A stretch of 64,000 nucleotides of DNA, taken from Trifolium pratense (taxonomy: Eukaryota; Streptophyta; Magnoliopsida; Fabales; Fabaceae). The stretch is taken from the NCBI RefSeq assembly GCF_020283565.1, contig NC_060065.1, positions 39,358,409 through 39,422,408 on the forward strand, written 5' to 3'. Under the pieces are notes generated by a model. That model had not been told where the DNA came from. It was given only the letters and a program-made list of their open reading frames with translations, and searched no databases. Both the position numbers and the translations under genes were made by a program. This document shows, in pieces, positions 33,655 to 44,023 of the stretch (positions are counted from its first letter, which is position 1; every line of letters begins with the position of its first letter).

Positions 33655-36588
33655 TTAGACACTGAAATATCTTTTCTGTCTACTTAGCTCAAAAATTCTA
33701 CCTTGAATCTGGTTAAGTAAATCCACGGACTCTATGTTGTTATCCGAAATGCACTGTAGAACAGTTCTTAGAGTATCAATTTCTTGGTCTCTTGCCTTAT
33801 CCTGAGTTCACATACAACTTATTTATAACCAACAAGCAGGTGCATGAAGATGGAATGTTTCATAAAATAGAACGAAATTTGATTAGAGAAAAACGAACCT
33901 TGATTTTAAAGGAGTTGGTTTTCGTGCAATTGCTCTCAGAAATCACTTTTGCACTCTGCACATGTTCACGCAAGAGATCAACTGCTTGATTCTTGTTGGC
34001 CATGTTATAAGCACAAATGAATCTAACAGCTTCAACGTGTTGCTTCTTACGGATAAGATTCTGAACAAAATCTGCAATGTGCAAGAAAATTTCACTTCAT
34101 GGGCCGAATAACATCTCAAAATAAGTGGGAGTAGAAAAGACAATATCTCATACTATTTAAAAATAAATCAACTATAACATAATATAAAGAGAATTCAAAA
34201 GTAACAAAACATTTTTAAAATAACATACGAGAAACTTTATCTGCTAAACCCATAGTTCCAAACAGCTCTACCGCTATCTTGTGTTGAGCAACAAATCCAA
34301 AAAGCTTTAAAACTTCATTTTCATCAAAATAAGGAACCAATCCATAAATCGACAGAAGGAGCAGAAAACCAAGAACTGCCACGGAATTTTCAGTGTTTTC
34401 ACCAATGTAAGCTTTCAAATTAAGTACTAGCCTTGTTGCTTCTTCTCTTACACAAGGTTTAATTTGTGGTGAGATTCTCATAAGTTGTTCGAGTATAACA
34501 ATGTGGCCATCATCAATAATTATAACATTGTTGCCCTTCCTACAATGTGGAATGCTCGGATTCTGTATTATATCCAAAACAACTTTTGATGGATCTGATG
34601 ATGCTAGAAGTCTGGTTCGAATTTCATTGCCAAGCGACTCATTTTTATCAGTCTGCTCCATTGGGAGCAATTGCAAACTTCTTCCATCAATGGCAGGACT
34701 TGGTTGATCATCTGTGAAAGATGCAGTTTCATATTTAGCCAGCAGATATTTAACATGGTTAAAGATATTTTTAGTAAATTAGGCATCAAAATCATTGAAA
34801 TATCAAGTTGAAATGAAATTGTCTCGTTAAACTAAATGATGAAGAACATTTACCTGATTCAATTACCTCTTCAAATGACATTTCACATTGATTCTCTCTT
34901 AACTCAAGCTCCTTCAGTTGTCCATCAAATTCATTCTGCATTGACTCAAGATCCTTCACTTGTCCTTCAAATTGATTCTCTTTTGACTTCAACTCATTCA
35001 GTTGCAGTTCGAGCCACTTTAGCTCAAACTCTCTCACTCGGACTTTGAATTTCTCTTCTTTTGATTCAAATTCTCTTATTTGGCTTTCAAAGTCCTTCTC
35101 TTTTGATTTAAACTCTGCCACCCGGCCTTTAAATTCCTCCTCCTTTGATTGAAACTCCTTCACCTGGTCATTAAATTTCACCTCTTTTGATTCAAACTCC
35201 TTCGCCCAACTTTCAAGTTGATCCTCTTTTAATTTGAGCCCCTTCAGTTGACTTTCAAAATGCATCTTATCTGATTCAAGCTCCTTCAACTGGCCTTTAA
35301 ATTCGTGCTCTTTTATTTCAAATTCTTTTACTCGAGCTTCAAGCTGTTGCTCTTTTGACCTCAGTTCCTTTACTTGTCTTTCAGAAGACTCCTTTCTTCC
35401 CATCATCCAACCTTCAAGTTGCTTGTCCCTTGAATTTAGCTCATTCACTTGCCTTTCAAGATGTTTCTTTTTCGATTCCAGCTCCTTTACTCGGCCTTGA
35501 AATTTCTCCTCTTTTGATCTAAACTCCTTTGCCAGGCCTTCAAGCTCCAACATCACCCGACTTTCAAAATGCTTCTCTTTTGATTCCAGTTCCTTTACTT
35601 GGTCTTCGAATTCACGCTCTTTTAATTCAAGTTCCTTCAACTGGCCTTAGAATTTCTTCTCTTTTGATTCAAACTCCTTCATCCGACCTTCAAATTCCTC
35701 TTGCTTTGACTCCAACTCCTTTGCTTGTACTTCAAAGTGTTTCTCCTTTGAATGAAGCTCCTTTAGTCGTCGGTTACATTGCTTCTTCGTTGATTCAAAT
35801 TCCTTCATTTGTTCATTGCGGTCAGCCCTCCTCTTGTCCCTCTTTTCCATTACATTTAGTAACTTTTGCCTGTCTGTCCGCAGTTCTTCTATGTTATCCC
35901 TAACAGATATTTTCAAAGCCTCAAGCTCTTCCTCTTTGGTCTTAACTTCCTTAGTACATTCACCGATTTGATTGCGAAAGAGTCTCGAGCTCCTCTTTCT
36001 TCCACCATCTTTGTCTTTGTTATCCTCGACTTTGCGGAGTTCTATCTTAATTTTCTCAAGCTCATGCTTATGTCTTTTAATCAAATCCTCAATTAAACAG
36101 ACACGTGCCTCGTTTTCTGTGAGATCTTTAACACATTCTTCAATTTTGCTCTGCATATTATTGTAATATTGACTAATCATTCTAAGGCGAGTAGCTTTCC
36201 TTTTCATTTTTAGAATCTTTTGGGAGCACTCCTCAACATATCTCTCAACGGATTGCAATCTCTCCTCTTCCACATTCCTCATTCTTTTGCAATTCCCGAT
36301 CAAATTTTCAACCATTTCAAGTTCTATCTTTATATTCTCCTTCATCCTTGTGGAATATGGTCTATCGACCAACTTCGTCGCATACACCTTTGGTTTCTTA
36401 ACAGAAGTGTGAAAGGAATCAGTGTTATCTAAATGCCTCTTAATTGGTAGTGTAGTAAGCCTTTTCTTAACAGAACCATCAGAGTTACTAATACTACATG
36501 TTCCCAAATTCAAAGACGACAATAACTTTTTTCCTCTCACAGGGACATCATCATAATCAGATTCAGAGTCAGATAAACAGTTTGACAT
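33655..36588 (-). pseudogene. FRIGIDA-like gene with one in-frame stop (four exons, ~845 codons)
   Basis: Exons are 36588-34854, 34711-34229, 34071-33899 and 33801-33655; intron phases 1, 1 and 0 keep one frame. The start follows from MSNCLSDSESDYDDVPVRGKK. Residues ~75-575 are a very long coiled coil of repeated 14-residue units (KELESKE..FEGQV type). Exons 2-4 carry the FRIGIDA domain (NEIRTRLLASSDPSKVVLD; LLLLSIYGLVPYFDENEVL; FVQNLIRKKQHVEAVRFIC). FRIGIDA-like proteins act in nuclear complexes affecting flowering and embryo genes. The frame has a single TAA at 35649-35647 (codon ~314), where neighbouring repeats have GAA. The product would therefore be only the N-terminal third unless read through. 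The exon 2/3 junction gives His where relatives usually have Asp. It could be a recent nonsense allele, a sequencing error, or a pseudogene. Confidence 0.85.
34880..35790 (-). repeat. 42-bp coding minisatellite (14-aa coiled-coil units)
   Basis: About twenty consecutive units of two heptads each, for example KELRSKEQQLEARV, KEFEIKEHEFKGQL, AEFKSKEKDFESQI, REFESKEEKFKVRV. One unit near 35000 is short by two residues. Length variation between alleles is expected for such an array. Confidence 0.85.
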
Positions 36589-37735
36589 GTTAGAAGCCTT
36601 AAACAACCGTTATTGAATGACACAAAGCCTACTTCAAATCCTAGGAAGAAAAAGAAAATTACAATAAGAAAATTTTAGATAATCAATTCCATCAAATATA
36701 TTACTCCAGAAATACATGCATTTCAACTTCCAATCACATTTTCTATTTTTTTTTTTTCATTTTCTACATTACTATGATTTTAGTTTTAGAATATAAATAC
36801 AAAAAGTGTAACAATAAGCATGTGAAAACAAAATATTAGAGAGATCCTAACTCACTGTATCCATGGTTTTCACAAGGCATAAGAAATTGAAGAGATATTG
36901 GGGTGATAATGTGAATGAGAAAACAAAAAGGCGTGAAAATTACAAAGATATGAAGACACAAAAGCATGTGAATGTTTGTTTCCATTTGTGGTGCTTACCA
37001 GGATGTGCATGTTTGTGTCCTTCCGCTGCATAGCATAGTGAAAGAGAGAGCTAACGCCAAAAAGCTAAAATTGGAAGTTCGGGGGGTGGAAACTGTAAAA
37101 GCTTTTTGAATTTTCTCTGACAAAGGAAAGTAAAGTAAGAATGGCGGTGACGCAAACTTGATGAGTTTCCCAAAGTATTGAAATGAAATGAAACTGGACT
37201 ATATATGGGTGGAGTACAACAAATATACTTTTTAAATTTTTTTTAATATTTTTTGTATATCTCGTTTTGCTTGCTTGTGAGTGGAAAGAGATTTATGTTA
37301 ATTTTGTATATGATACGAGTATTATGAAGTATCCGGTGCTCATACATATCCGATACGGCTACTTCACCATTTTAAGAGTACCATGTTACATAGCACTGAA
37401 ACAACAAAAATAGTTTTTTTTTTTTTAAAAAAAAAATAACTAGTTGTTTCGGTGGACTCCACCCCTATACCAATTTTTTTTTTTGACAAAAACTAAAATA
37501 TTAACTACCAAAAAAACCAAATTTTTATTTTATTTTATTTTCCTGATTACATATGATTATCCAAAGGTTAAAAAAAATTAGCCATATAAATAAATTTAGT
37601 GAAGTACAGAAATTTGAAGATTTATGTGGTAAAAAAAAAATTAGCCATAGACTAATTAAATTGTAAATGGCAAAAATTATTTTAAGAAAAAGTGGACAAA
37701 AACCATAGACTAATTTGACTATCACTATCCACATA
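36589..37735. other. 5' flank of the FRIGIDA-like gene and repeat DNA
   Basis: 36600-37200 includes the likely 5' leader, with GC-richer words near 37000-37150. 37215-37305 is the inverted relative of the dispersed repeat at 13575-13660. A T/A-run hairpin lies near 37410-37440. No gene is recognised. Confidence 0.4.
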
Positions 37736-38190
37736 AATTTTTTTTTCCAAAATATACCTCATGCCTCTTTAAACTTTCCGTAATATCCTCCTCCCCAACT
37801 TTTTTCTGGTAATTATATCCTAGAGGACAAAAACCGCAACGCAGAAGGGGGAAAGTGATAGCGACATTCCCAATGTCACAAATGAAGCATGGTAGCGACA
37901 CTCTCAATGTCACCATTGATCAGTGCATATTTTTTTTTTGTTTTTTTTTCCAGTCCGCATGCGGGAGAGAACACTCTCAATGAGTCAATGTCACCATTGA
38001 CCAGTGCATATTTTTTTTTGTTTTTTTTCCAGTCAGCATGCGGAGAGAAGAAAAAGTGGGTTTTTGAATTTATTTTTTAAAATATATTTTTATTGTACTA
38101 TCTCATTCTATAAATATCATACTCCATACTTTCATTTTTCACTCAACTAACTTCATTTTATTATTCCATTTTCTTCACTCTCTTTATTCT
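37736..38190. repeat. Second copy of the palindrome-bearing PMD-type repeat
   Basis: Starts ccaaaatatacc like the copy at 14252 and shares the cccgtaatactc-like words after it. It then carries mini-palindromes agcgacattcccaatgtc and gcgacactctcaatgtc, and an internal duplication: the unit caatgtcaccattga(t/c)cagtgc with a T-run and ccagtc(c/a)gcatgcgg occurs twice. The end (38080-38170) is the inverse of 14850-14935. Non-coding. Confidence 0.55.
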
Positions 38191-38814
38191 ATAAGAAATG
38201 ACATTCTCTTCCAATAGTTGCCAGAATTTTTTGTTAAATTTGAAGTCCACCAAGAACATTTTAAGTTACTCATGTATGAATAATATATAAGTTATTTATT
38301 TTTATGTCATTCTTGGGGAACTATCAAGTGAGAGGACTTGTTATTGTGAGAGATGAGAGGATTACATTTCAACCCTTAGATCAATTCAAATGCATATAAT
38401 ATTTTACACCTGCACACATACAATTATTCTCGCTTTCTGTTCTATCTCGATTGTTCAAAATTGACTTTTCCACTTCTCTCTCTCTCTCTCTCTCTCATAT
38501 GGAGAAAATTCAGTTGGGAGAGGAAAATCCACCTTGTGTGCTGTACAGATTCCCCAATGAAGATTAATCATCGGTAACGACAGTGAAAACTATCATGGTA
38601 CAAAAAAAAAACCTATTGTGGTAAAAATTTGACATTTAGAAAATGTTTAATCTTGTCTAATAAGTTATATTTTAGGAAACAAACTGAAGTATCGTCTTTC
38701 CATCATTAATATCTCTATTCAGTTTTTTGATTACATAAAAAACAGATTTGAAGAAAAACTAAATAAACAAAAACACTTAGTAAATGAAAATTACAAGTAG
38801 GACAAATTTCACTT
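38191..38814. other. Intergenic, with a (TC)n microsatellite
   Basis: A TC-dinucleotide run lies at 38474-38498. The remainder is AT-rich and would include the 3' flank of the minus-strand receptor-kinase pseudogene. Confidence 0.5.
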
Positions 38815-41265
38815 TCACCCAAAAGAACCATAAAGGTAGGGACTTGGAGGAATAGCAACTTCAACAATCTCTTCTAGCATTAGCAAAACCCTTTTCATTG
38901 TTGGCCTAATTGATGGATCTTCTTGAGTGCACCAAATAGCAATCATGACAAATTTTTCCACTCTACTCATATCATCAATAGCCTCACCTTCATTTTCTAG
39001 AAGAAGATCCAATTTTGTAGCCTTGTAGCAATCATAGGCCCAATCAGTTAAAATCCTCTTTTCTTCACTAACATTATCACCCTCAACATTTTTCCTGCAG
39101 AAAATAATCTCTAGTAACAACACACCAAAACTGTAAGCATCAACTTTAGCCGTGATCGGTGCACTCCTAAACCAATCTGGTGCAACATACCCTTTGGTTC
39201 CTCTAATTCCGGTTTTGGTGTGACTTTGATTAATTAATAATAGTTTTGCTAACCCGAAATCAGAAATTCTAGCATTGTAATCATCGTCAAGAAGTATGTT
39301 TTGCGGCTTTATGTCACAATGGATGATTTGGGTGCAACATTCCTCATGCAAGTAAACAAGACCTCTTGCAATGCCAATTGCGATCTGAACTCTTCGGCTC
39401 CAACTTGGTTTCAAAGGAGTGAAAAGGAAGCTTGCTAGAGTACCATTACTCATTAACTCATACACCAAAACCCTGTGTTGTTCCTCGCTACAATACCCAT
39501 GAAGACGAACAAGGTTCCTATGATGAGTTTCGATTATCACATTCATTTCAGTCTGAAATTCCTTATCACTATCTTGAAACAACTTGTCCAATTTCTTAAC
39601 AGCCACATTCATATCCACATCAATTGTTCCTTTGTATACAATGCTACAAGACCCCCTTCCTAGTTCTTCTCTAAAGTTGTTTGTTGCTTCCGTAATTTCC
39701 TTGTAAGTAAAAATTCTCAAATTTCTGTCAACAACACTTATGTTGGTTGCACTACTTTTTATCTTCTTGTGGTTGTGCCAAAAACAAATTGGACCACACA
39801 ATGCTATAATTATAACAATGGAGAATCCCAAAATAATTGACATCACAATCATCAAAGAACCATAATCTCTCATCTTTTTGGTGTTATTATGAACATTATC
39901 TTTAATCACATTGGAAAGGATTGATAGAGTATCATTTCTCCTTATTTTTATGATAGAAGTTCCTTTCATTGACAAATCTTTTCTCCCATGTGAGAGTGGT
40001 AGCTTATTTTTCCAGCAAGAACTTTCATTGACAAAAACCAACACACACCAGCCATCTTGCATACAATATTCCTTGCATTCTTGTAATGTACAAGTACTCA
40101 ATGGTTGATAATCAAATTTAGGCGAATAAGTGTTGGACAAATTCCTCATAATTTGTGTATCATTTTGTGACCCTTGATGCCTACATTGACAAATATTAAC
40201 TTGGAAATTTGGTATGCAACCACCATACATGTTGTTTGAATCAATTAGAGAATATCCTTCTTGACATGTACACTTTGGCCTTTGATCATCTCTAAGGCTG
40301 CAAATGCTATTTAACCCACAAATACCATTGTTAGATGTAGAATTCAAACAAATGTTCTCAGGTATTGTCTTTGCAACTATCCAACGCTGAACATTTGTTG
40401 GATTTCTAGGGTAATATGAAAGGGTAAAAACTCCATCATGATTGATAGTGGCTTTATAGTAGTAGTTACCATTTGAAACATAGTTTTTTGAATTGGTGAT
40501 AGGAATATGCTTCCCATTCTCTTTAATAAGTATGTATAAGGAGAAATAATCTTTGTCAAATATTAATTTGTCGCCAACATCCAACGGTTCATTATATGGA
40601 TAAACAATGCGACTTTCATAGTAAGCATCATGTTGAGTACTGTAGTATGTATTTGAAGGAGAATTTATAAGGTTGAGGAGCAAACCATGTCCATCTTTTT
40701 CTAGACGAAGTTCAAACATTCCTCGCGAGAAGTTGAATTCTCCTTGTCGAGAATAAAGACAATTCTTTGAATTCAATACTTGACCAGGAAGTAATGTATC
40801 AGTAAAATGATTGAAACTCTGCCATAATACAACAAAGTTTTGGTCTCGTAATTGAAAATTTCCATCATCCTTCATTAAACCCATTGAAATTCTACTTAAA
40901 TAAAACTCTGATGATCTCCATAGCTCTGAACCTTGGGGGTTGGTGAGAACCAATCCACTAGAGTCATTAATACCAATCTTGATCCCTTAGGAGCAGGGTT
41001 GTCTCCATTTGCATACCAAATGATGGAATCATTTTGTATCTTGGCATACCATATAGCGAGTAAGAAAAGCCTGTTTGGAAGTTGGTAAAACCCAAATGCA
41101 AAATCCCCTGAGGGAGAGAGCCATCGAGTTGTCTCGTTCCCAGCGGTGAGTGAGTCACCTACACTCAGACTTTGGTTTAAAGATCCGGCGCTACAATTTA
41201 AAAGTTATAAAAATTAATTACTTGGAGAAAAAAATCTCAAAATAAATATCATTATAAATTTATCC

Positions 41266-41410
41266 TTTAATTAGTTCAATGATGATTGACGCTGAACTTA
41301 GTAGGGAGGACAACTGTTCGATCCCCACAATTGCGATCGGGAGGAGGCTGAAACCATTTGATGTCAAAACTGACATCAAGTGGTTCTAGTCTACTTCCGA
41401 TCACAATTGG
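41266..41410 (+). repeat. tRNA-derived SINE (family 2)
   Basis: Box A ttagttcaatgatga, box B ctgttcgatcccc, then gatcgggaggaggctg and tgatgtca words shared with 987-1107. The segment gacatcaagtggtt is partly an inverted echo of its own body. Confidence 0.55.
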
Positions 41411-41929
41411 TAAATGTAAAATATATAGACACAGTCACACAAATAAAATAAATTAAAAGATAAAACCATTAATTAAATGATATTAAATGATGTGACTTTT
41501 TTGTACGGATTTTAAATGATGTGACTTATTTATTTATTTTTTAATTTTTTTTCATTTGAGTTTACGCCCAAATAATTATCATTTAGGGTTGTGTCGATAT
41601 AAATATTTCTTCTGCTGATATTGTAGTTTGTCGGTTGGTGGCGTTAATCTAGGACCTATTTGAATTGGCTTATTTTTGACCTTACGTAAAACAGACAAAT
41701 AAATAAACTTTTATGTAATATTAGTTTAAAGACCCGTGCATTCGCACGTGTCCATTGACTTTTATTCGATATTATTGATAAGTGCCAAATAGTTATGAAA
41801 TAACATGTGAAAATTAAGCACTTATTAACTTATTTTGAAAAGAAATCCATGAAAATTATCTCCTTTGATTCTAAATACTATTTTTTGCTAGAGTACATTC
41901 AAATCCCAATTTTTTATAGGTTTTTGCTG

Positions 41930-42480
41930 AAACAAAGATGAGAAATTAAGTTTTGAAGCCTTCGCTCAGCGAAGCTCAGCAAGCTGTAGCGAACCAAGGC
42001 AGGGAGTTCTGGTCTGGTGGCGAGCCTCAGCGAGCTGTAGCGAGCAGAGTCAGAAAGTTCTGGTCTGGTGGTGAGCCTCAGCGAGCTATAGCGAGCAGAG
42101 TCAGAGAATTTTGGTATGGTGGCGAGACGTAGCGAGCATTAGTGAAAAAATGCTGAGTAAGGTTGTTTGAGCTACGTGTCAGAAAACCCCTTGGTGAAGT
42201 AACATGTTCGCTCAGCGAGCATCACATGATCTGAAATTCTATAAATAGCCATCAAATGCACAAATTTATATATCAACCACTTTTTAATAGATCTCACACG
42301 AGAGAAATCATAATTTTAGGGTTCTTAAGAAGTTTTGAAGGTGGATTCATCACAACTTGGGAAATCAAGTGATATGTTCTTCATTTCTTCACTTTTGTAA
42401 GTTGATCATGGCTATGTGTAGCTAATTTCCTTTTTGTTGGGATTAGATGTAGTTGTTTTATGATCATGTATTCATTTAAC
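41930..42480 (+). repeat. LTR-like relic with 51-bp repeats
   Basis: Three 51-bp units start near 42006, 42057 and 42108 (ttctggtctggtggcgagcc; cagcgagctgtagcgagc). Then come a TATA-like tataaatagcc (about 42240) and a leader-like stretch with tagggttctta and gttgggattagatgtag. The layout resembles the LTR/leader of a large plant gypsy element. No second LTR is in the window, so the assignment is tentative. Confidence 0.5.
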
Positions 42481-44023
42481 TATGGTATATATGTTTTATT
42501 TATCAATCATTATGAGTGATGTATTGTTTTACTTGTTTATTTCAAAGATTTGAATGATATATACATATGTTATTTGAATCAAAAGTTAAGATAATCACTT
42601 ATTAAATTTCAAAGTTTAGACATAGATTTTGAGTTTAATAATCACTTAAATTATCAGAGCTTAAAGCTATTATATCGATTAATGATTCGAGACATCGAAG
42701 GTTAATAGATATAATAGATTTCACGGCGTAATCCGGACACGGATACGTTCGACGAGTAATATGTAGTAATAATGATTGGTGAATGAAATATATATGCTAA
42801 TGGTTGAATGATACATGTTAATGAAAACGCTTATACAAAAAAAAAAAACATGTTAATGAAATAATGAATCCAATCCCGACAATTTCTTCTTTCTGAAATT
42901 CTAATCATTTGAATATCGCACTTTTTATGTTTCGCAACAAAAATCATACAAAACCCGAACTTAAAATCATGGATATTGTAAATCAACATTTAATATCGCA
43001 CTAGTCCTTGTGGATACTATATATTGAAAATACTTGCTTTTGTACTTTCATCAATTATATAATATTGTTAAAATATAAATGAAATTATTGTGTTATTTCT
43101 TGTAAACTTATACAAAACCCAAACAAAACATAAGACTAGATCACCATCTATGGCAGTTTAAAGTCTTAATCTTATCCAACAAAAATGTGAATAAAAAAAT
43201 GGAAGTATACAAAAACAAGAAATCTCCTCAGCACAAGACGTGCCAAGGGAGATTAAGAAAGGTTACACAAGAGTCAAAAAACAAAGAAACTATACAATAC
43301 CCAAACAAAACATAGGACTAAACCACCATATATGACAGTTTAAAGTCCTAATCTTATCCAACAAACTTTAATTAAAACAAAAGTGAATAAAAAAAAAGAT
43401 GGAAAAAAGTGACCAAAAAAAAAAGCTAGATGGAAAATTGCATGGTCTAACCTGGAAGCGGGGCAAAATATAATCTTGTAAAATCTAGTTGGACAAGTCA
43501 ATGCATCTGTCGGACACATAGTATTTAGATTCTTAGGACATCCTGCACTGCTGCAATTCATCCCATGCTCCCCAGTATAAGTCACAGGAGGCACTACTAA
43601 GGGGATGTTAAAACCTTCTACCACATTAACATTATAATGATAATAAACCTCTCCGTGACCTACACGAAATTCGGCTACTGTGACGTTGGGCAAAATAACT
43701 TGATTTCCATCACATGAAATTTTCCTGGTGCCACAATCTCCGATAGCGCATGAGAAATTTAAATTTTCTTGTGAGCCATTGCAGAGAGTTCGTCCCCATA
43801 ATTTGCCATTCCATGTCACAGGTGTCGTTAATGTGTAGGTATCGCTGTTTCTTAAACTATATAAGGTGTTTTGCTTTATTGAATCTCCACCGGTAGTAAA
43901 TAAAGCTGGCCACACTCTACCTTCGCATTCGTTAACAAAAGTGAATCTCCATTGATCTAAGTATGACATGAAGAATGAGAATCAATACTTGAGTTTTATA
44001 CAAGAGTTTAAACATATCATCAT

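Larger units (their letters stand above)
41191..43451. other. Intron of copy 1, repeat-filled
   Basis: Holds a SINE (41266-41410), three 51-bp repeats inside an LTR-like segment (41930-42480), and a local duplication. In the latter, 43103-43205 resembles 43290-43400, sharing cccaaacaaaacata, cagtttaaagtc and ttaatcttatccaacaaa-type words. The copy 2 intron is half this length. Confidence 0.6.
38815..43970 (-). pseudogene. PR5-domain / G-type lectin receptor kinase, broken copy 1
   Basis: Exon 1 (about 43969-43452) encodes a thaumatin-like domain (FTFVNECEGRVWPALFTT; WGRTLC; FSCAIGDCGT; FCPAS). Exon 2 (41190-38815) encodes a bulb-type lectin (TRWLSPSGDFAFGFYQLPN), EGF/PAN-like region, transmembrane segment (IVMSIILGFSIVIIIALCG) and kinase (LGRGSCSIVYKG, VAVKKL, HCDIKPQNILL, DFGLAK). 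The phase-2 donor CCAG|GTTAGA joins acceptor TTGTAG|C in frame, exactly as in copy 2. Breaks: no in-frame signal peptide at the N-terminus; an in-frame loss of ~60 residues removing cysteines 9-14 of 16; a 1-nt deletion near 40965 shifting the lectin frame. Downstream of that the 712-codon frame is open. A Copia element abuts the 5' end. Confidence 0.85.

Noticed and set aside
34836..36432. Plus-strand frames opposite the FRIGIDA-like gene
   Set aside because: Shadow frames of the 42-bp coding repeats; repetitive leucine/serine-rich translations without homology.
40967..41158. Separate 63-codon gene upstream of the lectin-kinase frame
   Set aside because: A shifted reading of the lectin domain start; the correct frame gives VGDSLTAG..TRWLSPSG and is interrupted by a 1-nt deletion near 40965.
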